Shown here: positions 40,175 to 48,154 of the stretch, one piece after another
Layout of the letters: each line of letters starts with the position of its first letter
How positions within the stretch are numbered: position 1 is the first letter of the stretch
NCBI RefSeq assembly: GCF_003205515.1
Contig: NZ_KZ826485.1
Location: forward strand, 62,001 to 126,000
Reading direction: 5' to 3'
Length of the DNA stretch: 64,000 nucleotides
Source of the DNA: Litorivita pollutaquae
GTDB lineage: Bacteria; Pseudomonadota; Alphaproteobacteria; Rhodobacterales; Rhodobacteraceae
The notes under the pieces: model-generated
Told to the model about the DNA's origin: nothing
Database searches by the model: none
The model's input: the letters and a program-made list of their open reading frames with translations, nothing else
Position numbers and translations under genes: made by a program

Positions 40175-41398
40175 TTAACGGAACAGCGAGAGCAGAGTCT
40201 CAGGCGCCGAGTTGGCAATCGACAGCGATTGCACACCGAGCTGCTGCTGGGTTTGCAACGCGGTCAGACGCGCCGAAGCTTCTTCCATATTGGCGTCAAC
40301 CATCGCGCCGATACCGGATTTCAGCGAGTCCGACAGGTTCGACACGAAATCGGACTGAATTTCGATACGGCCTTCAACCGAACCGAAAGCTGCCGCCGCA
40401 TCAATTGCAGTGCCGATCAAAGTTTCGATCGACCCCAAAGCCGCGCTCGCGCCGCTGGTCACATCAATGGCAGCCAACGCGCCAAGTCCACCGGACGAAG
40501 CGTTGTTGAACTGGCCGGAGATGTGCAAGCCATCCGTGGTATCCGCGTTGGTGATGGTCACACGGCCTGGAGTGGTCGTGTCATAATCAACGGTGACATT
40601 GGCACCCGATGCTTCGATCGCAGATTTCACACCAACCGCGATCACGTCTTCGGTCGCTGTGGCATCAACATCTTCTTGCGTGATCGTATAGGTGACTGTG
40701 TCATCACCCAAGCGGATCGTAACCGAATCGCCTGCGGCCCATGCGTCTGCAGCAGCAGGATCTTCAAATTCGATCGTACCCGCGTCTACCGTACCACCGC
40801 TGGCATCCAGAGCGAAACCGAAGGTATCCGCGCCATCCGCCGACACACCATCTGTATTGGTTGTGTCAAACACAGCTTTCGCTGCGTAGCTGCCGGTCGA
40901 AAGGTTTTGCTTGGTCACGGCAATATTAGAAGCCGTCACATTGCCCGCCGCGTCCCGGTCAAGCGAGCCGAGAACATTCACGGTACCTGCCGAATCGACA
41001 AGGTTCAGACCATTGAACTGGGCCGCGCCCACAACGGTTGTGATCTGATCACGCAAAGCGGAGATGTCTGCTTGGATCTTGACTTTATCGACGTTGTCTT
41101 CTTGCGACGCGACGATCTTTTCTTTCATATCCGTCAAGAGGTCGGTGACAGTCTCAGCAGCCTTACGGCCAACAGAAACAGTCGCTTCACCAAGCGAAAG
41201 GCTATCGGAAATCGCCTTAAAGCCTTTCACATCCGATTCCATCACTTTGGAAATCGCCCAAACGGCCGAGTTGTCTTTGGCCGAACCAACAGACTTACCC
41301 GTTGAGATTTGCGATTGCACATCCGACAGGTTCGAGTTGATGGATTTCAGGGTTTGCAGCGCAACCATTGCGCCATTGTTGGTCAGAATGCTGGACAT
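40175..41398 (-). CDS. fliC: Flagellin
   Basis: This is the filament subunit, exported through the flagellar type III system. The 407-residue protein has the conserved N-terminal D0/D1 region (NGAMVALQTLKSINSNLSDV, STGKSVGSAKDNSAVWAIS) and C-terminal D0 (QTQQQLGVQSLSIANSAPETLLSLFR in parts). A variable central domain of about 200 residues rich in Thr, Asp and Gly (surface) lies between. AAGGA precedes the start. A 255-base upstream region contains direct repeats and a CtrA-like arrangement. FlaF and FlbT are encoded downstream. Confidence 0.97.
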   Translation of the reverse strand: MSSILTNNGAMVALQTLKSINSNLSDVQSQISTGKSVGSAKDNSAVWAISKVMESDVKGFKAISDSLSLGEATVSVGRKAAETVTDLLTDMKEKIVASQEDNVDKVKIQADISALRDQITTVVGAAQFNGLNLVDSAGTVNVLGSLDRDAAGNVTASNIAVTKQNLSTGSYAAKAVFDTTNTDGVSADGADTFGFALDASGGTVDAGTIEFEDPAAADAWAAGDSVTIRLGDDTVTYTITQEDVDATATEDVIAVGVKSAIEASGANVTVDYDTTTPGRVTITNADTTDGLHISGQFNNASSGGLGALAAIDVTSGASAALGSIETLIGTAIDAAAAFGSVEGRIEIQSDFVSNLSDSLKSGIGAMVDANMEEASARLTALQTQQQLGVQSLSIANSAPETLLSLFR

Positions 41399-41547
41399 AG
41401 CATTTTCCTTAAATCAGTGGGCGCTTTGCACCCAGTTATCATTCCCGCCCCTATTCGGGACGGATCCAACTGTCGTTCTGACTGCTACAGTGTCGGCGGT
41501 TCGGGCCGGCTGCGCCATTCGCTTTGGAATGCCTCCACACCATGCCC

Positions 41548-41575
41548 CCCTAAATCCTAACGCGACCCTAAATCC
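41548..41575. promoter_or_regulatory. Direct repeat with CtrA-like spacing upstream of flagellin
   Basis: CCCTAAATCC occurs twice, at 41548-41557 and 41566-41575, one period of 18 bases apart. On the minus strand this includes TTAG-N7-TTAG (41557-41571), close to a CtrA site. It lies about 150-180 bases before the flagellin start. Confidence 0.45.
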
Positions 41576-41654
41576 GGTTTTTGCATTACCGCGGATTTGA
41601 ACTAATCTCGCGGACACTTCGGCTTATGGTTTGATTTTATTTGATTTATTGTCC

Positions 41655-42014
41655 CTACGCGCGTTTCTCAACAGTGGGCGCACGGGTGCCCTCAATCGTC
41701 TGGCGTTGGCCATGAACGTCATATGTATCCAAAGATTTGCGCACGCGGCGCATCGTCGACAGGCGTTCGGCCACCGCGCGAATCCCTGCCAGCGCCCCAT
41801 CCAGAAGCGCTTGGTTGCGCTGGACCTTGCCTTGCAATGCCACCAGTCGCTCTTGCTCACCGTGCTCCATCGCATTGAGTGCGTCGATCAAATGCTCTTT
41901 TTGATCCAGAAGCCGCGAGATCACGTCAAGATCTCCCACAAGCAACGCCTCGCGCTCTTTATCAAGTAGCACGTCCATTTCATTGATCAGATCTTGCGCT
42001 GTTTCACTTCGCAT
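41655..42014 (-). CDS. FlgN-like flagellar export chaperone (candidate)
   Basis: The 119-residue protein is predicted all helical, with a coiled-coil pattern (DLINEMDVLLDKEREALLVG, LLDQKEHLIDALNAMEH) and a basic C-terminus. Size and pattern resemble FlgN, the chaperone for hook-associated proteins FlgK and FlgL. The ATG at 42014 has GGAG 7 bases upstream; a GTG at 42020 is too close to that site. It overlaps the rod-binding gene by 11 bases. FlgK and FlgL are not encoded in this window. The call rests on fold character and position. Confidence 0.65.
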   Translation of the reverse strand: MRSETAQDLINEMDVLLDKEREALLVGDLDVISRLLDQKEHLIDALNAMEHGEQERLVALQGKVQRNQALLDGALAGIRAVAERLSTMRRVRKSLDTYDVHGQRQTIEGTRAPTVEKRA

Positions 42015-42339
42015 CTTCACGCTCCTTCAGGGCTTGATACAGCGACTCGGCCAATCCGATTCCGCCGGTTTTCACCATCTCTTCCGCCTGCGCTTGACGC
42101 AGGAACGAAGCAAATTGATCTTCTCCGCTACCGCCTCCAAACGATTCGCGCGATTTTCCAAGGCCCGCTGATTTCAGCATTTCTGCCAGAAACCCGGCCT
42201 CGAGCGACCTTGCGGCTTCGCGCAGTGATTTATCGCGCTGATCGCTATTTTGGTTTATATTTTCAACGTTCTGACCCTTTGTCACCGGAGATGCGGAAGC
42301 CCGCATCACAGGGTGGGTCAGGAGGGAGGGATCGCTCAT
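42004..42339 (-). CDS. Rod-binding protein, FlgJ N-terminal type
   Basis: FlgJ-type proteins cap the rod during assembly. The 111-residue protein corresponds to the rod-binding half only (REAARSLEAGFLAEMLKSAG, GEDQFASFLRQAQAEEMVK, GIGLAESLYQALKE) with no muramidase domain. The ATG at 42339 has GGAG 7 bases upstream; the longer frame adds no family sequence and overlaps fliK. Cell-wall opening is probably done by the separate transglycosylase at 25900-26733. Confidence 0.85.
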   Translation of the reverse strand: MSDPSLLTHPVMRASASPVTKGQNVENINQNSDQRDKSLREAARSLEAGFLAEMLKSAGLGKSRESFGGGSGEDQFASFLRQAQAEEMVKTGGIGLAESLYQALKEREDAK

Positions 42340-42387
42340 CAGGTATCTCCAAATTGACAGGATTTTTTCCAGATTGCCGGATGAGCG

Positions 42388-42402
42388 GTAAAGAACCAGT
42401 AA
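42388..42402. promoter_or_regulatory. CtrA-like site in the rod-binding/fliK gap
   Basis: On the minus strand TTAC-TGGTTCT-TTAC (42388-42402) has the 7-base spacing and 6 of 8 bases of a CtrA site. It lies between divergent start codons at 42339 and 42460. The match is weak. Confidence 0.3.
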
Positions 42403-42459
42403 CCAAGCGCGGTCATAGTGCAGCAATGCTGAGGAAGAATTCCCGGAGGTAGCACACAG

Positions 42460-44043
42460 ATGAACCCGCTCCATAGCGCGCTTGCACCCAAGCCTGCGAT
42501 CGACCCGACCCGCACGCAAACCGAACCGTCAATGCGCCCCGGCCGCGAGGATACCCGCGAAGGTTTCAGCGACATCCTGCACCAGCAAGAAGAACGCGCA
42601 GCACAGCGCAAACAGGGCGCCGAACACCGGGCGCTCAATCCTGACGCCAACACCACCGCCGAAACAAATTCTAAGCATAAAGCCAAAACGCCTCCTGCGT
42701 CGCCTGACACGGCACCCAGCGCAGATGTCGATGGCGAGATCACCCTTACACTCGCAGAGCAAAACGACGCCATTGCTTCCGCTGCTGCAGAAGGTGAGGA
42801 GTATGACGTTGCCTCCGAAGCCGAGAGCGAAGAGTTCAATTTGCTTACCGGCGCGGCCGATCCAACCGCTCAGCGCAAAAAACCTGCCCAAGACGCTCCC
42901 GCCGCCAGCCTGCTGTCTGCACGGTTCAGCGCCGATTCACAGGCCTCGTTGCCAACCGCCTCTGCGCAGCCACACCCGAATCATCTCGTCGCGACCTCCG
43001 CGCTCACGGGTATGCCGTCACAGACTGCTATCACGGGGACACCCGCCGTAGCGCAGCCGGACACCGACATATCTTTGGAATCGGTCCCGCAACGCGCAGG
43101 CACAGCAGAGCCAGCCAAAACCGATATGAACGCGATCGCCTTTTCCAGCCGCCGCGCCGGGTCCCAAAATTTGCGCGAGCCCCTTGCCTCAGCACAGGGT
43201 ACGATCACAACACGCGCCGACCGAGGCACGGCTGACGCCATAACCAAATCCGACGGCAGCGCCCCCCTCGTCGCACGCGATGCAACCAGCGCGCCCCAAA
43301 CCAACGCCGCATCGCCCCTGAGCGCTTCGGCGGCAGATCAAGCATCCACGCGCCCGTCCCGCCGCGACCTCGCCGCGCGCGCCACAGAGGACGCTGCGCG
43401 CGCGGCCGCTCCTGCCTTCACAACACAGCGCACGACCCCTGCGCCGCCCGCCGCCGTCATGCCGTTACAGGTCCAATCCACCACCGCCGCGCACAGTAGC
43501 ACAGAGACCGCCGGCGAGATCGAATGGATCTCCGAGGCCGACTTTGCCTTTGAAACCCGCCATGACGGGCGGCTGCCACAGACTGCGCAAATGCGGCTTG
43601 ATGCTCTGGCCGCCCGCCCCGAAATCCCGCGCCATATCGCCGAGCAACTGGCCTCAGTCGCGCAACGCATTTCGGATCGCAAACCGATAGAGATCGCCCT
43701 CAACCCCGAGGAATTAGGCCGTGTGCGCATGACCCTAAACACCGCAGAAAACGGGATGGTTGTCACGGTGCTGGCCGAGCGCGGCGAAACCTTGGACTTG
43801 ATGCGCCGTCATATCGATCAACTGGCCGAGCAGTTCCGCGAAATCGGCTATGATGATGTTAGCTTCTCCTTCGGCGCACAAAGCGGATCAGCCGATGGCG
43901 AGACCGCTCAAGACGGCAATTTCAACGACGACGCCGCGCCGGACCGCCCGCTTGCGCAATCGGATGCGACCACAGACACCGCCCAAACCGCAACCGCACA
44001 AATCAATTTGACCCCGACAGAGGGTCTGGACCTGCGTCTCTGA
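42460..44043 (+). CDS. fliK: Flagellar hook-length control protein FliK
   Basis: FliK measures hook length and signals FlhB to switch export specificity. The 527-residue protein has a long low-complexity N-terminal region rich in Ala, Thr, Pro and Asp (flexible ruler), and a compact C-terminal FliK domain of about 80 residues. That domain carries KPIEIALNPEELGRVRMTLN and LAEQFREIGYDDVSFSFG. GGAGGT lies before the ATG. It is followed by flgD after 34 bases. The hook gene flgE is not in the window. Confidence 0.92.
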   Translation: MNPLHSALAPKPAIDPTRTQTEPSMRPGREDTREGFSDILHQQEERAAQRKQGAEHRALNPDANTTAETNSKHKAKTPPASPDTAPSADVDGEITLTLAEQNDAIASAAAEGEEYDVASEAESEEFNLLTGAADPTAQRKKPAQDAPAASLLSARFSADSQASLPTASAQPHPNHLVATSALTGMPSQTAITGTPAVAQPDTDISLESVPQRAGTAEPAKTDMNAIAFSSRRAGSQNLREPLASAQGTITTRADRGTADAITKSDGSAPLVARDATSAPQTNAASPLSASAADQASTRPSRRDLAARATEDAARAAAPAFTTQRTTPAPPAAVMPLQVQSTTAAHSSTETAGEIEWISEADFAFETRHDGRLPQTAQMRLDALAARPEIPRHIAEQLASVAQRISDRKPIEIALNPEELGRVRMTLNTAENGMVVTVLAERGETLDLMRRHIDQLAEQFREIGYDDVSFSFGAQSGSADGETAQDGNFNDDAAPDRPLAQSDATTDTAQTATAQINLTPTEGLDLRL

Positions 44044-44077
44044 CGCAGGCAACACGACCCTATCTAAGGACATCATT

Positions 44078-44884
44078 ATGACCACAGTCACTCAATCTAT
44101 CCCGCCCGCGTTCACTGGTTTGAAAACCAGTGCCGATCTGGCCCGCGCCGCAAAAGCAGCCACCCCGCAGGAGGCAACCACACCTGCGGTCGCGACAACT
44201 ACGAAAACCGCAATCCCGGCGTCCGAAAGCACAACCACCACCACCGACAGCACGTCAACATCAACCTCCGAGACCACTGCGGCGACGCCCACCTTGAGTT
44301 CGGATTTCAATACATTCTTGCAGATGTTGACCGTGCAAATGAAAAACCAAGATCCGCTGAACCCGATCGACAGCTCGGATTACGCCGTGCAGCTGGCGAC
44401 CTTCTCTTCGGTCGAGCAACAGGTCGTCACCAATGACCTGCTTGAAGGGCTCGGGGCGCAAATGGGCGCGATGGGTATGGCGCAACTGGCCGGATGGGTC
44501 GGGATGGACGCGCGCAGCAGTTCGGCAGGATATTTCGATGGCAGCCCGATCAGCCTCTCGCCCAGCCCGGAACGCCTTGCGGATCAAACCACGCTTGTGG
44601 TGCGCGACGCCAGCAACACCATCGTGCAACGTATCGACGTGCCGGTTTCCGCCGATACGATAGAATGGGCGGGCGTCGGCGAAGACGGATTGCCCTTTGC
44701 CGCGGGTGTCTACAGGTTTGAATTGGAAAGCTACGCCAATGATGAACTTTTGGGTGCGTCGACGGTGGATACCTACACGCGCATTACCGAGGCTCGCAAC
44801 GACAACGGCACCACGATGCTCTTGCTCGAAGGCGGCACGCAAATCGCAGCCGCGCAAATTACCGCCCTGCGTCAAGCCGATTAA
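44078..44884 (+). CDS. flgD: Hook-capping protein FlgD
   Basis: FlgD is the scaffold that caps the growing hook during assembly and is later removed. The 268-residue protein has a Thr/Ser-rich N-terminal stretch of about 60 residues, the conserved FLQMLTVQMKNQDPLNPIDS region near residue 85 and EFAVQLATFSSVEQQVV-type segment (YAVQLATFSSVEQQVVTND). A beta domain with YRFELESYANDE follows. It follows fliK by 34 bases in a two-gene plus-strand unit. Confidence 0.94.
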   Translation: MTTVTQSIPPAFTGLKTSADLARAAKAATPQEATTPAVATTTKTAIPASESTTTTTDSTSTSTSETTAATPTLSSDFNTFLQMLTVQMKNQDPLNPIDSSDYAVQLATFSSVEQQVVTNDLLEGLGAQMGAMGMAQLAGWVGMDARSSSAGYFDGSPISLSPSPERLADQTTLVVRDASNTIVQRIDVPVSADTIEWAGVGEDGLPFAAGVYRFELESYANDELLGASTVDTYTRITEARNDNGTTMLLLEGGTQIAAAQITALRQAD

Positions 44885-45018
44885 CCGGCTCGGGTCAGCA
44901 GACCCGCGCCAGCCCTCCAATAGGCAAGCGCTCATCACTGTAGCGCGCTTGCCTTGCGCCGCTCCCTCGCTTACCCTCGTACCGCCCCGCACCCCCGCGC
45001 GGCCCATCCGAGACCTCC

Positions 45019-45951
45019 GTGCCGCACCACGCCGCCCCCTCCCCTTGCACCCTGCCGCCCGACACTTTGGCCCAAGCGGTGATCGTGCGCGGATTTGCGA
45101 CGCGCCACGCCCATTGGATCCCGCTGCGCGGTGGGCGCAGCAACCGTTTATGGCATGTCACCAACCCCGTCGCACCGGCCGCAAGAAACTGCCCCTCCGG
45201 ATGGGTTGTAAAACTCTTTGCGCCGCAGCAAAACAATCCACTGTTCGCCAATGATGCCCACCGCGAGACGCAGCTTTTGACTCATCTGGACGGGCAAGGC
45301 ATCGCGCCGCGCCTGCAAGCATATCTGTCACCACCGGCCGGAGAGGCAATCATCTACGAACACCTTGATGGCGCGATCTGGCAAGGCAATCCGGCACCGG
45401 TGGCGGCGCTGCTGCACCGTTTGCATGGCCTGCCCGCGCCGGAAAGGCTGGCCTTGCCGCATGCGGCCGATGGTTCGGTAGAGCTGCTTCGGCAGATCCG
45501 AACCATTCTCGAGGCATGTCCCGAACAGATCCAAAATACCCTCACACCAAAGGTGAGGACACTGGCAGCGCGGCGCGATATCCCCGCCAGTGGCGCGGTG
45601 CGCTTACTACATGGCGATCCCGTCGCGGGCAATCTGATCGACACCTCCAACGGTTTGCGATTGATTGATTGGCAATGCCCGGCCTTGGGCGATCCTTGCG
45701 AAGATATCGCGCATTTTTTGTCACCGGCGCAGCAGTTGGTTTATCGCGGCTCCCCCCTGACACGGGGCGAGACAGAAGAATTCCTAATCGCCTATAGCGA
45801 TCGGAAAACCACCGCACGCTATACCCGACTTGCGCCATGGTATCACGCACGCATGGCGGCCTATTGCGGCTGGAAAATGGCGCAGGGTGCGCAAGACTAC
45901 GGCCCCGCCTTTACGTTGGAGTACGTTGCGTTAAAAGCCGCTTTGACCTGA
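45019..45951 (+). CDS. APH/choline-kinase family phosphotransferase
   Basis: This soluble kinase-fold protein of 310 residues probably phosphorylates a small hydroxyl substrate. The catalytic loop and DFG-like motif are clear: RLLHGDPVAGNLID (HGD...N) followed by LIDWQCPALGDPCEDIAHF near residue 215. The N-lobe Lys lies in WVVKLF. The start is GTG at 45019. The gene is between the flagellar flgD and a glycosyltransferase of the surface locus, with a 72-base gap to the latter's upstream region. A role in phosphorylating choline or another surface-glycan group (LicA-like) is possible but not shown by sequence. It could also be an unrelated homoserine or aminoglycoside-type kinase. Confidence 0.78.
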   Translation: MPHHAAPSPCTLPPDTLAQAVIVRGFATRHAHWIPLRGGRSNRLWHVTNPVAPAARNCPSGWVVKLFAPQQNNPLFANDAHRETQLLTHLDGQGIAPRLQAYLSPPAGEAIIYEHLDGAIWQGNPAPVAALLHRLHGLPAPERLALPHAADGSVELLRQIRTILEACPEQIQNTLTPKVRTLAARRDIPASGAVRLLHGDPVAGNLIDTSNGLRLIDWQCPALGDPCEDIAHFLSPAQQLVYRGSPLTRGETEEFLIAYSDRKTTARYTRLAPWYHARMAAYCGWKMAQGAQDYGPAFTLEYVALKAALT

Positions 45952-46070
45952 GCAGGCCGCACAAGGATACCTCGGAGGCGGCAAACATCCGAGCATTTTC
46001 CCGTGACGCGGTTTGACATCTCATGCACCTTATGGCCTTAGAGTCCCAAGACCAATATCGAGGCCAATAC

Positions 46071-47177
46071 ATGCACTCCCCCCTGTCTGCGGACACGATC
46101 GACCGAACCGATGCTCATAAGGGGCGGGTGGTGGCCGTGGTGACAACCCATAACCGGATGGAGCAGTTGCAAACCACGCTGGCGCGCTTGCTGGCGGTTC
46201 ACAGCAATCTTTTGAGTGCAATCGTGGTCGTCGACAATCTCTCGACTGACGGCACCCGCGACTGGCTGAGGCGAGAAGAGGCCCGCATCGGCGCGAGGTT
46301 ACAGGTTTTGTTGCCCGACCATAACCTTGGCGGCGCCGGCGGCTTCGAAATCGGCATGCGGCATGCACGAGCGCAGCTCAACCCCGATTGGTGCCTCTTG
46401 ATGGATGATGATGCCCGCCCCGATGCGGATGCATTGGCGCAATTTCACCGCAGGGACCATAGCGGATGGGATGTAATCGCCGCCGCTGTTTATTTCCCCA
46501 ACCGGCAGATTTGCGAGATGAACCGCCCGTCGCAAAACCCGTTCCAACACCCGCACCTGTTCCTGCGCACCTTGATGGGGCATGGGCGGGACGGATACCA
46601 TATTTCCCGCGGCGCCTATGCCGGGGACGAGATTGTTCCGCTCGACATCACCTCTTTTGTCGGGTTCTTCGTTTCGCGCGCCGCAATGGACAAGGTGGGC
46701 GAACCTGACGGGCGGTTGTTCCTCTATGGCGATGATGTGCTTTACGCCCTATCGCTGCGCAAAGCCGGCATGACAATCGGTTTTGATCCCAAGGTTACCT
46801 TCGAACACGACTGCACGACCTACAGCAACGAAAACCGCCGAGTTTTCCGCCCACTGTGGAAGGTGTATTACACCTATCGCAACGGGCTTTTGATGTATCG
46901 ACAAGCGGCCGGTTGGCTGTTTTGGCCCCTGATGCCGCTGCTGACGGTGAAATGGCTGCTGGCAGCAAAACGATACGGGGCGGCACGTCGCGATTATCTA
47001 CGGTTGCTGCGGATGGCCCTGCGCGACGGTATTCTGCGCCGCACGACCACGCGGCATGAAGATATTCTGGCCGCCGCCGGTCCGCCGAAATTGCTGCCAG
47101 AAACACCAGAGGCAACACCATCACCCACGAACCAGAGCGACACAAATGTCGCCTCTGGTGACCAGCGCGGCACCTGA
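46071..47177 (+). CDS. Family 2 glycosyltransferase (galactofuranosyltransferase-like candidate)
   Basis: This inverting GT-A-fold enzyme of 368 residues starts with VVAVVTTHNRMEQLQTTL and has DNLSTDGTRDWL. The metal-binding DDD motif lies in LLMDDDARPDADAL, and a C-terminal membrane-associated segment follows (GWLFWPLMPLLTVKWLL). The ATG at 46071 has GAGG 7 bases upstream and is chosen over one at 46023. UDP-galactopyranose mutase is encoded in the same locus, so a Galf transfer is plausible by context only. It converges on the kpsM-like gene, leaving a 21-base gap. Other sugars are possible. Confidence 0.82.
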   Translation: MHSPLSADTIDRTDAHKGRVVAVVTTHNRMEQLQTTLARLLAVHSNLLSAIVVVDNLSTDGTRDWLRREEARIGARLQVLLPDHNLGGAGGFEIGMRHARAQLNPDWCLLMDDDARPDADALAQFHRRDHSGWDVIAAAVYFPNRQICEMNRPSQNPFQHPHLFLRTLMGHGRDGYHISRGAYAGDEIVPLDITSFVGFFVSRAAMDKVGEPDGRLFLYGDDVLYALSLRKAGMTIGFDPKVTFEHDCTTYSNENRRVFRPLWKVYYTYRNGLLMYRQAAGWLFWPLMPLLTVKWLLAAKRYGAARRDYLRLLRMALRDGILRRTTTRHEDILAAAGPPKLLPETPEATPSPTNQSDTNVASGDQRGT

Positions 47178-47198
47178 CGGTCAAGCGCGCGCAAGTCA

Positions 47199-48080
47199 CT
47201 ACATGTCGTTGAGGATTTTCCGACTAAACCGGCGCATCAACAACAATCCGAATGCAACCAAAATCATGGCCACCCCAAAGGTGTAAATCAACGACACATA
47301 ACTGGCATCATAGGTCGAATAGACTCCGCGCCGCATCAACCCCGAGACATGCACCAGCGGGTTAAACCACAAGAAATCCGACACCATCGTCGGCAGGTCC
47401 TCGAAGGTATAAAGAATAGCCGACCCCAAAAACAACGGACGCGAGATGATGTTCCAAAGCTGCTCCCAAACCGGCACAAGTCCGATCAAGGCGCAATTGA
47501 CCAATCCAACCCCCAGCCCGCCCATAGATGCCAAAGCAAAGGCGAGCAGAATCGGACCAAAATCCAACAAACCGCGTGTATCCACAAAGGATAAAATCAA
47601 CGTCATCAAGAGAACCGCAACGAACAGGGTCGTCAAGGCATTGAGAATAAATCGGGCGAGAACCGCATCGATCCAGCTGACCACCGGATAACTCATCAAA
47701 GCGCGCGAGAACCGCAGCGACCGCGCCACCTCATGCGACACATTCTGGTATTGTATGAACGGCAGATAACCCGTGGCATAAAACAACACGAAACTGGTCC
47801 CCAGCGACGGCGACCGGAACAATAGAGAAAACGCCAACGACAGGATGACCACATAGCCCAGCGGCTCCAGAACCGCCCAAACATATCCGCCCGGCGTTCG
47901 CCCATAACGCGATCCCATCTCGCGCAACATCAAGGCCAGAACCGCGCGGGCCGAGGTCCAGCCTATGGCACGAGCAGGCAAGGCAGCAGACCCGGCAACA
48001 GGGCGCACAACCGGAGGGATCGGCGCATTGGATTGGGGTTGGGCTGGATCAGATCGAGAGTTCAGAGCCGCCTCCGTCAT
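47199..48080 (-). CDS. kpsM: ABC-2 polysaccharide export permease (KpsM-like)
   Basis: This is the membrane subunit of an ABC transporter for capsular or similar polysaccharide. The 293-residue protein has a 45-residue Pro/Ala-rich cytosolic extension, then the family start LALMLREMGSRYGRTPGGYVWA (in parts) and six membrane helices such as LGYVVILSLAFSLLF and IYTFGVAMILVAFGLLLM. It is divergent from the KpsE-like gene, with 74 bases between. The ATPase is two genes away at 49673-50326. No strong Shine-Dalgarno precedes the ATG at 48080, so the start is less certain. Confidence 0.9.
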   Translation of the reverse strand: MTEAALNSRSDPAQPQSNAPIPPVVRPVAGSAALPARAIGWTSARAVLALMLREMGSRYGRTPGGYVWAVLEPLGYVVILSLAFSLLFRSPSLGTSFVLFYATGYLPFIQYQNVSHEVARSLRFSRALMSYPVVSWIDAVLARFILNALTTLFVAVLLMTLILSFVDTRGLLDFGPILLAFALASMGGLGVGLVNCALIGLVPVWEQLWNIISRPLFLGSAILYTFEDLPTMVSDFLWFNPLVHVSGLMRRGVYSTYDASYVSLIYTFGVAMILVAFGLLLMRRFSRKILNDM

Positions 48081-48154
48081 GCGGGGTTTTTAATGCCGAA
48101 GTATGGGGCTATGATTGCCGCAATGTAAATGCGTTCACAACCGGAGTATCCCTG

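Noticed and set aside
40229-41305. Antisense open frame of about 358 codons in the flagellin gene
   Set aside because: It mirrors the flagellin codons and lacks a ribosome binding site.
42460-42519. Extension of the rod-binding gene upstream into fliK
   Set aside because: The ATG at 42339 has its own Shine-Dalgarno, and the extra sequence overlaps the fliK start without family features.
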